Positions 41,807 to 51,760 of a stretch of DNA of 64,000 bases are shown here, piece by piece. The stretch comes from Trichomonas vaginalis G3. Its lineage: Eukaryota; Parabasalia; Trichomonadida; Trichomonadidae. Location of the stretch: positions 5,236,879 through 5,300,878 of the forward strand of contig NC_067206.1 of assembly GCF_026262505.1 (NCBI RefSeq), in the 5' to 3' direction. Position numbers and translations under genes: made by a program. The number at the start of each line of letters is the position of its first letter. Position 1 is the stretch's first letter. Below the pieces are notes generated by a model. It was not told the origin of the DNA, did not search any database, and saw only the letters and a program-made list of their open reading frames with translations.

Positions 41807-42570
41807 CTACCAAACATTTACGCCCTCATTACGATGAAGATAGGTCTTTGACAAACGCATGTACGAAGAAGTTTTTGACAAAACATTTTCTATATCGAAT
41901 CTGTAAGATCTACAGAATTTTCCATGTTACATAAAATGCAAATCATCTCACGCTCATTCGATGAAGAAGTCTTGACAAAGCTATGTACGTTCAGTATTCT
42001 GACAAACTTTACGAATGAAGTTTTGACAAAACATTTACGCTTCATTACGATGAACGAAGTCATGAAAATTCAAGAGGGTAGAAACCAGGTGAGGAAACCA
42101 CAGGTTAGCATCTAACCATCTACCCTTAAAACATTATTTTTGCCTGAAATTCAGCCAACAAAATAACGAGGTCAGCGATGATATGTAAATACATTTGAAT
42201 TCACTTCATGAACACCCTTTGGTAAGCTCATAAAATGCTTTGTTTGAGGTCGAGCCACTTTTTGGCTCCACCGTAATTCTTTCACCAAAACAAGAATTAT
42301 CTGCATGAATTTTGTAAAAAAAGCAACCGTCGGAATTAGCACTGTTGTGATATTCTTCACAAACACATTTATCGCTCATTACGATGAAGAAGAGCTCTAC
42401 GAAAATAATTTACGATTGAAATCATTACAAAACACTATACGAAGAAGTTTGACATAACATTTACGATGCAAATCATGACAAAAACATGCTAACGCCTCAT
42501 TACGATGACGAAGTCATGCAAACACATGCTACATCGAAGTCATCGACAAAACATGCTACGATGAGTCATG

Positions 42571-43020
42571 ACCTTTTTCATATTATAAACTGTTATTTTT
42601 TTTGACGAACGTCGAAGCCGTTGCACACTTCGCTCAAAAAAAATCCCTGAAATCATATCTTTTATACAAAATAAAAAAATATAAATGACAATTTTTTCAT
42701 TAGATTAACTGTTATTTTTTTCTGACAAGTGAACATTGACAACTTCTGTCAAACAAATCCCTGAAATCATATCTTTGTATACAAAACTAAAAAAAATAAA
42801 ATGACACTTTTTTCATTTAGATAAACTGTTATTTTCTTGGAGCGAAGTGAAAACATTGACCACTTCGTTCAAAAAATCCCTGAAATCAATAATCTGTTTA
42901 TACAAAATAAAAAATAAAATGACATTTTTTCATTAGATAACTGTTTATTTTTTGACTGAAGCTGAACATTGACACTTTCGTCCAAAAAAATCCGCTGAAT
43001 CATATTCTTTTATACACAAA
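42571..43020. repeat. Family B tandem repeats, block 1 (4 copies)
   Basis: Four copies start near 42,571, 42,688, 42,811 and 42,930. Each reads TAGATAACTGTTATTTTT, then a hairpin based on GACGAAGTG and CACTTCGTC, then TCCCTGAAATCATATCTTTT and an A-rich tail ending AAATGACA. Confidence 0.75.
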
Positions 43021-43617
43021 TATACAAAAAATGAAAATAAACTAACTTTATTTTTCTATCTTCTTCAAGGAAATTCATGAAAATTCACGAGGTAGAAACA
43101 GTTACGAAAACAGGTTAGATCTAACCTTCTACCTAAATTATATTTTTGGGCTCCTTTTACACTCATTACGCAAGAAGTTTGACATAACATTTACGATGAA
43201 ATCATGACAAAACATGCTAGAGAAGTCTTGACAAAGCATGTTACGAAGAAGTTCATGAAAAACATTATACGGAAACATGAAACCATTTGACGAAGAAGCT
43301 ACAAATTTACGAACACGAGTTCTTGACAAACCTTACGAAGAAGTTTGACAGCATGTACTGAGAAAATAAATTTACGATGAAATCATGACCAAAACATTTA
43401 CGATGAATCATGACAAAGCATGTACGTTTCATAGTTGACAAACATGTACGACAGAAGTCTTTGGACAAATACATTTACGATGAAATCATGCCAAAACATT
43501 TAGTCATTACGACTGAAGGAAGTCATGACAAATTTCAAGAGGTTAGAAAAACAGTTGCTTAGATAACCTCTTCACACTAAACATTCTCGTCAATACAGAA
43601 TAAAAAAACTAAAATGC

Positions 43618-43820
43618 ACACTTTTTCATTAGATAACTGTTATTTTTTGACGAAGTGAACATTGACACTTCGTCAAAAAATCCCTGAAATCATATCTTTT
43701 ATACAAATAAAAAAAATAAAATGACATTTTTTCATTAGATAACTGTTATTTTTTTGACGAAGTGAACATGACACTTCGTCAAAAAAATCCCTGAAATCAT
43801 ATTCTTACATACAAAAAATA
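43618..43820. repeat. Family B tandem repeats, block 2 (2 copies)
   Basis: Two cleaner copies. The first holds a perfect 15-bp stem, TTTTTTGACGAAGTG, with the 8-base loop AACATTGA and the exact complement, at about 43,644-43,681. The second repeats it with one base lost in the loop. Confidence 0.75.
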
Positions 43821-44899
43821 CAAAAAATGACACTAACTTTATTTTCTGACTTTCACAAAAGACCAAAAATAAACGCTTTACATGTATTTTTCAGCAACTG
43901 TCGTCAAATAATTTTATAGCTTTATTCTATCTCATCTACTTCAAAACGTTTCTTTACCTTTCGTTGGAGCCCACTACATTTTCTCAAAAACTTCAAGCAG
44001 TTCTGTTTTCAGCAGCTCTCATATCATAACGGAACACAACCTTGACTCTATTGACTGTAGATCATATCTTGAGTTATATTATATGCTTCTTCCTATCTTA
44101 TATCTCTTTTTGGTTGAAGTCCTTCGGTTTCACTGAACGATGTAAAGTAAGCCTTCACTGCCAACGTTCCGTATCGAATGAACCATATGTTATGAAAGTT
44201 ATATCCAACAACTGGTCTAACCATAACAAAACTATTGGTATAAGACTTTTGTCTATAAGATATGCTTGTAGTTCCATAAGAATCTATACCGATATTAAAA
44301 GCTCAGGGATTCTTGTCAAAATTTTCTGAGTAGAAGCATTTTTAACCCAGTCCTTCTGGTTCTTTTCCAGATGGAGATAAAATGTCTGACAAAGAATATT
44401 TGTTGTATTCTTTTGAGTATCTTTACGTTAAATCACCTATTCTAACCAAATTTGGTGTCATTGTCTATCATTTTCTAACTGTTTCAAAACTCATATGTTG
44501 TCATATATGTTCTTACATACAAAATAAAAAAATAAATAAAAATAATAACTAACTTTATTTTTTCTATCTTAAGGAACTCATGATCAAATTCAAGCAGGGT
44601 AAGAAATGAGGTGTAGAAATAAGCGATTAGATCTAACCTTCTACCCTAACAATATTTCTTGGGTCCTACACTCATTACGAAGCTAAGTCTTGAAAAAACA
44701 TTTACGAAGAAGTCTTACAAAACATTTTAGAAGAAGTCTTGACAAAAGTTACTAAGAGTCTTACAACATTACGAAAGAAGTCTTAGAACAAAACATTTGA
44801 GAACGCAATTTGGTGAAGTCATGAAAATCAAAGGTTTAGAAAAGTAGCAGGGTAGAAGACAGGTGATCGATCACATCTACCTCTAAAATTATATTTTTG

Positions 44900-45235
44900 C
44901 GTCGGAACAACTTTCTCTCTATTTGGGAGCTGTGCATATCTCTATTGCGGTAAGGCGGTCTCAAGCCTTTCGTTTCGAGAACTCTCTTTGGTCTCGTCTT
45001 ACGATTTTGATTGAGATTGCAATGCATGGGGTGGAGCTTGCTGGAACATCCAAGGGTTGGGGAAGTAAGGCATAGCTGAGGAGGGTAGTTCGGGAAGCCT
45101 TGTGGTGGGTAGTAACCTTGAGGTGGAAATTGGTAGAAATTCAGAAGGTACTTGCTGGAACTGAGGTGCAGGGGCTGGTGCCTTAGGTTCCTCTGGTTTG
45201 GGAATGGACTCGGTGGTGGGACGTCGGACATTGTC
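44900..45235 (-). pseudogene. Proline-rich coding remnant
   Basis: On the - strand short stretches read as natural protein, with proline/alanine/glutamine-rich sequence such as IPKPEEPKAPAPAPQFQQ and AMPYFPNPWMFQQAPPHAL, but no single frame stays open. The composition suggests a low-complexity linker of a larger protein. I cannot assign it to a family or decide between host gene and mobile element. It lies directly beside the minisatellite and family C repeats. Confidence 0.35.
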
Positions 45236-45552
45236 TTGAAACAGTACAAAATTTGCTTCTGAAAACAGCTGCTAAGTATTGTTCTGAAACAGTACAAGTA
45301 TTGTTTTGGAAACAGTACAAGTATTGTTCTGAAACAGTACAAGTATGTTCTGAACATGAAATTTTTCTCACAAATTGGAAGCTTTTACGGAAATTTGTTC
45401 TGAAAAGTTCAAGTCTTGTTCTAGAAAAAGTACAAGTATTGTTCTGAAACAGTACAAGTACTTGTTCTGAAAAAGTACAAGACTAGTTCTGAAACAGTAC
45501 AAGTATTGTTTCTGAAAAAGTACAAGACTAGTTCTGAAACAGAACAATGGAC
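45236..45552. repeat. 22-23 bp minisatellite
   Basis: Roughly twelve copies of a unit close to GTTCTGAAACAGTACAAGTA lie in two blocks (about 45,236-45,350 and 45,400-45,552), with a unique stretch of about 50 bp between. Variants alternate AAACAG and AAAAAG, and AAGTATT and AAGACTA. It translates to repeated Cys/Tyr-rich peptides in several frames, which I regard as accidental. Confidence 0.8.
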
Positions 45553-45733
45553 AACATCGAGCCATTAGATGAGGCAAATTTACCTTATAGAGATAAATGA
45601 AAGTTGTTAAGCAGTACTCTGGGCAAGGACAAAGCAACAAGTCCTCGGCCTGCTGGTTGTCTGGAAGAGGTCGCTGAAAATCGAAATTGAAAGCCGGAAT
45701 TCCAATTCAAATACCAGAAAAACACTCCTGTAG

Positions 45734-45931
45734 ACGAACATAAAGCAAGCAAAGAAGGAAGCCATTATCAAGTTCTTTGCAAGGCGTCCTTGGATACTAC
45801 TTCCAAACAGAGAGAGTCCAATTCCACGAATTATACAAATTCTCAGAGCACTGTTCCACTTCTCGGGTCAGCCGTTCTACATAACCTCAGAAGGCGGCAT
45901 CCAACCAGCTTCAGTAAACATCTCATTTTAA
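45734..45931 (+). pseudogene. Possible C-terminal coding fragment
   Basis: A 65-codon open stretch without its own start ends at TAA 45,929-45,931. It reads with natural composition (for example KKEAIIKFFARRPWILLPN, then GQPFYITSEGGIQPASVNI). No family is recognised. It may be the tail of a decayed gene at the edge of the satellite region. Confidence 0.25.
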
Positions 45932-45990
45932 CTCTATTTTTTTTATGTTTTTTGTGAAAAGTGTCAAAATAAATTGTTTTCATGAGTTTT

Positions 45991-46880
45991 CTACGATATT
46001 AGAAAAAATGTTATTTCTAATATCTTCACATCAATACTTATTTTCAGCACTTTTCCGTAGTTATATATGAAAGACAATTCGAGATAATAAGTCATAGTAC
46101 AATGGCATAATATGTTGCACACCATTTGTTGTGAACCAAACTTGAAAGTCAGAGAAACTGTTACTAGTGGTTCGTAGAATTTAGAAGCAAAGTCATAAAA
46201 AGTCCTTACCAATACATAGAAAACTATTGTTGCTTTGAACTGAAACTTGCATGACACATAACATTTTGAGGGTCAAACACGTTTCTATAAACTGTCAAAA
46301 TCTCGCTTGGTGGAAAGTATAAATTTAAATGGACATCTGTGGTCAATGGTTCGTTCTGCGGTTTAGTAACCGAAGAAATTGTGCCCAAGAACGTTTGTCT
46401 ACTATTTCCAAATAAAAACTCTGTATCTCTTGGAGGGGTTAACTTCAATCTTTTGAATGACAACGGTGGAGTTCATCTTGTCATATTCTAGTTAGATAGT
46501 ATGTTCCATTTAGTAACAGAGTCGTATTTTTCTTGAAATTCCCCATAATATTTGTTCATTTGAGTTTGAAAGTCTTTAGAGTTTTCTTCAAGACATTTCC
46601 GTCTGAACGAACTGTAAAGATTCTCATTTTCCGTCAAAATTTGTGTCTATTAGACCATCAGAACCTTTATACTGCCCATGAAAATATACTGCGAACATAA
46701 ATTGCGTTTAGTTCTATTTGAAAACAAAACTCTTCTAAGATCCTATTGCCTTTGCATCTGAAGGACTTTGAAGCCAACGAATGGATAGTCAAACCTGTAT
46801 ACTCGGGATGAATTTCTTCATCTGAAATAGTCCTACCAGCATTTGTAAAGATATAGTCTAAGCGTTTTGTATCTGCTACT
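45991..46880 (-). other. Element 1: unassigned coding remnants
   Basis: The - strand carries natural-looking protein segments, such as PPRDTEFLFGNSRQTFLG at about 46,380-46,440 and TKRLDYIFTNAGRTISDE at about 46,800-46,870. No family is recognised; by position in the gene cluster it may be a structural protein of the element. Treated as fossil material. Confidence 0.4.
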
Positions 46881-47061
46881 TTTGTTCTTGTGTTTTTTCA
46901 ACCTGAAGCATTTAATATATGTAAAAATATATTGTTTTAAAATGGTATGCTCATTTCATATTTCTCATCTCAACAAACAAGTTTCCCAACGGTCTTCTCC
47001 AACAAACTCAGCGTACATTTCAAATAAAATTAAAAAATGTCACTTTTTTAAAAATAAATTT

Positions 47062-47310
47062 TTACTTCATGCAATGTTCACTAACATCGAAAGGCATGTC
47101 CATAAGACGTTCTTCTTCTAACCTCTCTAGTCTGTTTGGATAATTTGCACGTGCTGTTTCCAAATCCATTTCGTAGGTCAGACCAGCCAGTTTGTCATAG
47201 ACTTTTATGGGTCTTCCTTTCCTATATTTAAAATTCTTCGAAACTCTCCAACCATATCTTTGCAACTCTGCTTTTTATTCTAGCAGATTTTCTATCCATT
47301 CTATATGGGT
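47062..47310 (-). CDS. Element 1: small basic protein
   Basis: About 67-80 residues, rich in Arg, Lys and Tyr in its first half (RYGWRVSKNFKYRKGRPIK) and acidic/Arg-rich in its second (RANYPNRLERLEEERL). A small basic protein in a capsid-bearing element could bind packaged DNA, but this is a guess from composition. It lies just downstream of the 147-residue gene on the same strand. Confidence 0.45.
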
Positions 47311-47487
47311 GCCTTTTTATAAAAATAAAAAATATTTTTTTTCTTTACTTTACATAACGCCTGCTGCATAAGATCTTTGACGCCAACCCATAACCAGCTA
47401 ATGAAGGTTGACTGGTTTAGTTTCCAAACTAAACTTTGGTTTTTTTATCTTCAGGTTTTTGGTTTTTCTTCTTCTATCGGTTTTTCG

Positions 47488-47931
47488 TCACTTTTCGGTT
47501 TCTTCTGACTTTACTTCACTTGCAGGAACAGTTGTGTCGTCAACATCTTTCATAAATATCATATTGCCATTTGTTTTTGTTTTCCTTTCAACTTTTTGTT
47601 GTTTGTTGTAAAGTTTAGAATATTTCGACTCTAAGTCAATGAGATGTTCTATAATGAACTGTTGGTCAGTGAAGTAAACTTTTCCATCTGTTGTCTCGAA
47701 AGCTCCTTCAGACTTCAATATTTTATTTGTGAGAGTCTGTTTCTTTTTTGAGATACTTGCCGTTCCATTTTTATGAAAAGTGACTTTGTAGTTAGGGTTT
47801 GTATTTTCAGACCTGGCACTTTCTATTATTGAATTTTTCTCTTCATCTGTAAGTTCTTTGACATGTTTTGACAATGGTTCTGAACTTTTTGTTTGTGGTG
47901 TCAAATCTACCGTTTCAACTTCTTCGGTCAT
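47488..47931 (-). CDS. Element 1: 147-residue charged protein
   Basis: An open frame of 147 residues with no recognised family. It is Lys/Glu/Thr-rich, begins MTEEVETVDLTPQTKSSE and has a central region with FHKNGTASISKKKQTLTNK. Its start codon is fixed by the motif TTTTTTACTGAGATGAA directly in front of ATG, which is repeated exactly in front of the next gene upstream (ATG at 48,103). It probably belongs to the element's structural or regulatory set. Confidence 0.65.
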   Translation of the reverse strand: MTEEVETVDLTPQTKSSEPLSKHVKELTDEEKNSIIESARSENTNPNYKVTFHKNGTASISKKKQTLTNKILKSEGAFETTDGKVYFTDQQFIIEHLIDLESKYSKLYNKQQKVERKTKTNGNMIFMKDVDDTTVPASEVKSEETEK

Positions 47932-47950
47932 TTCATCTCAGTAAAAAATT

Positions 47951-48103
47951 TTAGTTTGGTTTGTTTTCAACTGGTTGTTTAGGTTTTTTAAGTCGGTCTA
48001 AAACTTCCTGAGGTATAGGAAGAACTTGACAAACACGTGGTGTAACTGCTGGAAGCCGACAAAATCCATCTTGAGCCATTTGTCTCAATGCTGTATTGTT
48101 CAT
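47951..48103 (-). CDS. Element 1: 50-residue protein
   Basis: A complete frame of 50 codons plus stop, beginning MNNTALRQMAQDGFCRLPAV and ending in a Lys/Pro-rich tail (KKPKQPVENKPN). It is separated from the next gene by only 19 bp and preceded by the same TTTTTTACTGAGATGAA start motif. Function unknown. This gene is too short for routine gene finding, but the shared motif and tight packing support it. Confidence 0.6.
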   Translation of the reverse strand: MNNTALRQMAQDGFCRLPAVTPRVCQVLPIPQEVLDRLKKPKQPVENKPN

Positions 48104-48163
48104 TTCATCTCAGTAAAAAACTTTACATTTCCCACGTTTGAGGCGGTTGAGGTTGGTTATTGT

Positions 48164-48526
48164 TTACCCACTGTTGTGCATGGTTATATCCTCTGTTAAA
48201 GAATCTTTCACCTTGGTCCATATAGTGTCTGCTTGGTTATAGTAGTCATTTGCTTTGTTATAATAGTTTCCTGCTTGTCTTCCTACATTGTCCATCCATC
48301 CTTGAACTTTTTCCTCTTGTTTCAGGATTTGGAATAAGATTTGTTGCATCTCGTGCTACATCCATCCACATTTCTGTATAGCAGTTTGTATAATAGGTTG
48401 TGCTTTCTCTTAAGTATACTATATGTACTCAAAATCTTCCTTCAACTCCAAATACACCTCTGGCTATTGTTCCACTGCGGGCAAAAATCTGGATGCAACT
48501 CCTGCTAATGCGCCAAATAAACCCAT
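48164..48526 (-). other. Element 1: small Gly/Ala-rich and Tyr/Asn-rich protein region
   Basis: The start at 48,526 (motif TTTTTTATCCTATAAGAA before ATG) opens with MGLFGALAGVASRFLPAV, a hydrophobic amphipathic segment. The 3' half reads GRQAGNYYNKANDYYNQAD with a coiled-coil flavour. The amphipathic start followed by a helical body recalls minor capsid proteins with membrane-active N-termini, such as adenovirus pVI, but this is analogy only. It looks broken. Confidence 0.45.
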
Positions 48527-48544
48527 TTCTTATAGGATAAAAAA

Positions 48545-49503
48545 TGACGAATCCAAACAAGGACCCCTATGTTTCTAAAGCGACAAAGAAAGCACTCATG
48601 ATAAAAATCTTTAGTTTCAACACCAAATGCTTGGTTTATGGATATCTTGGAAAACATTCCGAGAGTTAGAACAGATGGACCACCATAGTCGCTAATATTT
48701 GTCGGTCAAAACACAAGATACTGTGAAGCCATACCATTATGGTCCAAAAATATTTTAGATGTGAAAACTGCTTTGACAATATTCGTTGACAAATACCATC
48801 CAACAAAACTGACATCTGACTGTGAAAGTTCTTTCAAATCAGATGATGTAAAAAACTATCTGCGTTCAAAAAATGTAAACCAATATTTCATTGTCGACCA
48901 AAACCATTCTGCTCTTGGTGTCATTGACGGTTGTATAAAAATGTTAAGAGACTTAAACCAACCACAAGGTGGTGAAGCAAATGAAATGTCATATGACGAC
49001 AAATATAGACACTTCTCCATGGCAAAGATGAGACAAGTTTTAAATATTTACAATAGCCGTAAACAAAAAGGTTTGGGAAACCACTCCCCGAAGAAATGAA
49101 AAACAACCCTGACTTAGAGAAAGACTATATATTTTAATAATTTAGTCAAAAGAGACAAACAAGAAAGAATGCCGGGCTTCAAACTTCAGAAAGGTGACAA
49201 AGTAAAAATAGAAATACCTAAACGCGACCCATATGAAAATACTATTGACTATGACAACAATGGGAACCCGACAGGTACTCACATTCGTGTTCGTAAAAAT
49301 AGAAGAAAGTATACAAGAGAATATTATGAAGTTTTAGGCAAACATGGCAAAATGTACACACTGCAAGCAGAAGATAAAACTATATTGTCAGACTCGTTTC
49401 AAACTTGTCAAAGTTCAAGGTGGTAATACTTTCAAAGACAGTTCCTAACAAATATGAAGACAACTCTGACGAATATGCTAAAGAAGTTGAAAATGACGAC
49501 TAA
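48545..49503 (+). CDS. Element 1: Polinton integrase (broken)
   Basis: A retroviral-type (rve, RNase H fold) integrase of the Polinton kind, which inserts the element by joining its ends to target DNA. The core is visible at 48,761-49,099 (LTSDCESSFKSDDVKNYL around the second acidic residue; NHSALGVIDGCIKMLRDL in the region of the third). The C-terminal DNA-binding SH3/chromo-like part is at 49,169-49,426 (KGDKVKIEIPK, RKYTREYYEVLGKHGKMYTL). The N-terminal zinc-binding part is short or missing. It is broken in several places. Its stop overlaps the stop of the convergent fibre gene (49,500-49,503). Confidence 0.75.
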
Positions 49504-50892
49504 GCATTTCTATACCATGCGTAAACTGTCATGTAAGGTGGCATGTATTCTTTACTTTGTCCGTTGTTTGCGTATATCCTGAAACAAAATGTGTATGGTT
49601 TCTTCTCCCTGAGTGTCACTCCAGTAACAATTTATAGCAAACTTAACGTCGTCTTTAACATCATATCCTTTACCTTTTGTCATTCTCTGACCAATCATAT
49701 ATCTATGACTATGCCAACCTGCTTGAGATGTACTTAAATCTATGTAGTGACTGTGTGCAGGTAAATTTGCACCTGAAATCGTTTTACTTCACACTGTTTC
49801 CTTTGAAGAGTTTGCACAATACAAAAACCTGTCGACTATTTGAGTCCAAGTTCCAAAACCCAGAACTGTTTCTGGATTTGTTGAGTTCATTGACGTATAA
49901 ATAGAGCCTATAGGATATAACGTTTGAAGTATTTCTGTCTTTAATGTTTGAAGCTCTTTTTGTCTGCTTTCTTGTCATATAAATCTTGAGCAGTGAATTT
50001 AATATTATATTCATCCTTCATGACATAAACATCTTTACATCTAATGTTTCTCATCGTCGTTATGTCGTCATCCGATGTTAAACCTTGTGGAAGTTAGGAG
50101 GTTTACAATATAATACATCCCACCAGTTACGTCAACCGTTCCTTCAATACTTTCTATAGCAACAGTTGTAAAACTTGTATGTGTATGGTTCTTATCTGCT
50201 TCTTTCTCAAGGCAACGTTTAAGTCTGGTTATTTCAGAAGATGTATGTGTATGTCCAACGGCACTTTTACTGTTTAAGGTTTCTTGTAAGTTTGTAATAT
50301 TTGCCATGGTATGTGTATGTCAACGTCACTTTTACTGTTTAAGGTTTCTTGTAAGTTTGTAATATTTGCAATGGTATGTGTATGTCCAACGGCACTTTTA
50401 CTGTTTAAGGTTTCTTGTAAGTCTGTTATTTCAGATATAGAATGTGTATGAGTCTTTTTAGAATATTCGTTTTCAGCTCTCGTCACTTCACTTGACATTT
50501 TATTGTCAACATATGTTTTGTCTGCTAGTTCAGGATGAGTATGTTCTTTTGTTGCATAAGCATTGTTAGCTCTTTCTTCTTCTTTTGCTATTGCATCGTC
50601 TACATATTCTTTGTCAGCTTTGTTGTCAACATCTGCTTTCAAAAGAAGTTCATTTATAGGTTTCTCGTTTAAAGTTCCTTTTGTTGGATTTATACAGACA
50701 GTATGGTTCTTATTGTCTTGAAACAGAAACTCATCTGTCATTGGGTTTAATGTCAGTTTTAAGTTTCCTTCTTTCAATGACTCAGATATCTTAGAATAGT
50801 TTGAAAAGTTTGTTTGTGTTCTTATTTAGAGCTTGCATAATGAGTTGTCGTTGTGTTTGTATTTCTCTCATGGAAGCAATATCTTTCGACAT
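49500..50892 (-). CDS. Element 1: fibre protein with phage-type tail-collar domain (broken)
   Basis: A fibre-like protein of about 460 codons on the - strand. The N-terminus (MSKDIASMREIQTQRQLIMQ) is followed by fibre repeats with TYVDNK and GHTHT motifs, including near-exact tandem 66-bp (22-residue) units at about 50,245-50,440. The C-terminal part holds YPIGSIYTSMNSTNPETVLG (about 49,860-49,920), FGTWTQIVDRFLYCANSS, NLPAHSH and GWHSH (about 49,700-49,770), and ends MPPYMTVYAWYRNA. These are hallmarks of the phage tail-collar domain of trimeric receptor-binding fibres, including its paired HxH motifs. The likely role is host-cell attachment by a virion. It appears broken. Confidence 0.8.
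50245..50440 (-). repeat. 66-bp tandem repeat inside the fibre gene
   Basis: Three near-identical copies of a 66-bp unit coding for a 22-residue fibre repeat (GHTHT, then NITNLQETLNSK). Such repeats set shaft length and are prone to gain and loss. Confidence 0.75.
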
Positions 50893-50909
50893 TTTATTCT
50901 AGATAAAAT
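50893..50909. promoter_or_regulatory. 17-bp divergent promoter of element 1
   Basis: Exactly 17 bp, TTTATTCTAGATAAAAT, separate the start codons of the - strand fibre gene (ATG ending at 50,892) and the + strand gene (ATG at 50,910). The sequence is nearly palindromic around TCTAGA, so each gene sees an A/T-flanked TCTA. The same layout recurs at 63,960-63,976 in element 2. Confidence 0.6.
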
Positions 50910-51746
50910 ATGCTTTCAATAGAAAAAGAAAATTCAAGAGTTGCTACAACTAAACCATTAGATGAACTTTTTACTAATGTCGGTCAAAAGTTTGAGACAG
51001 AGACCGTAATGCATGAAGGCTATCGTTTTGACTACCCATTAAGATGGCTAAGAGACCCATCTGTCACAAAAGCTATTGGCTTTCGTGAAATGAAGTTCAT
51101 TTCAGAAGCCATACATGGTTTCCCATTTACGGTCGTTTTGAAGTTCGATACTATAACAAAGAAAACGTATGTATGAGAAATTTGAACAGGGAAAACTTTT
51201 ACAAGTTAGTTTGCTTGTTAAACTTAGAAACAACTCTTCAAGCTTTTCAAGAAAAAATAAACGATATCTATATCGAATATGCAAAACAGTATAACATTGA
51301 CGAGGGAGAATACCATCTCGATATTATTTATGACAGAAAAAATGCAACTGTTAAAATCAATAGAATAGAAGACCTTGGAGAAAACGTTTTATATTTCTAC
51401 AAAATATAACAACTTGGCATGGTATAGATTTATGAGGATGTTAAATCAGCCTGCAGCATATCAGTACACCCAGACTTTTATGAAGTCGAAAACCCTAATG
51501 GAACATATGAAAATGTTTTCGACCCAGATGCTATTATTGTTCATGCTTCATTTCTGGTGCGCAAAACTCTTTCTTATGTCTGATGAATGACTTTTACGAA
51601 AAACCTACAAAGATTATACGAACACCAGTGGAAGTATTTTTCAGACTTTCAAGTATGGTTTACTACAGATGGAAGAAAAAGAATAATTCCATTATACCAT
51701 GCGTTTTACTTGAACTTAGTTTCATATACAACTACTATCGAACGGT
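50910..51746 (+). CDS. Element 1: unassigned protein (broken)
   Basis: The gene divergent from the fibre starts MLSIEKENSRVATTKPLDEL (50,910-51,176), and natural protein sequence continues through 51,173-51,409 (NIDEGEYHLDIIYDRKNATV) to about 51,746. No family is recognised. It pairs with the fibre gene across a 17-bp promoter, so co-expression and a structural role are plausible. It appears broken. Confidence 0.5.
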
Positions 51747-51760
51747 AAAAATATAATTTT

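Larger units (their letters stand above)
41807..44900. repeat. Nested satellite array with three repeat families
   Basis: Three interleaved repeats fill most of this block. Family A is a short tandem unit of about 24-27 bp built on ACGAAGAAGTC-TTGACAAAACA (about 41,816-42,060, 42,350-42,575, 43,160-43,540, 44,670-44,830). Family B is a unit of about 105-120 bp with a strong hairpin, in six copies. Family C carries GGGTAGAA ... TTCTACCC around GGTTAGATCTAACC. Copies differ by indels, some of which look like sequencing error. No convincing gene is seen; an open frame at 44,042-44,329 has no recognisable features. Confidence 0.8.

Noticed and set aside
41807-41830. R1/R2-type retrotransposon insertion in LSU
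   Set aside because: The junction is not in the conserved R1/R2 target region, and no reverse transcriptase, poly-A or return to rDNA is seen on the far side.
41816-43560. CRISPR-like spacing of short repeats
   Set aside because: Units are imperfect tandem repeats without unique equal-length spacers, and the DNA is eukaryotic.
43644-43681. Rho-independent terminator shape (GC-poor stem with flanking A/T runs)
   Set aside because: It is repeated in a satellite, has no gene in front of it, and the host is a eukaryote.
44042-44329. 95-codon frame inside the satellite region
   Set aside because: No family features, no supporting neighbours, and composition like AT-rich noise.
44836-45357. 173-codon - strand frame rich in Cys, Tyr and Phe
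   Set aside because: Its first third is the minisatellite translated, and the natural-looking protein segments there lie in another frame.
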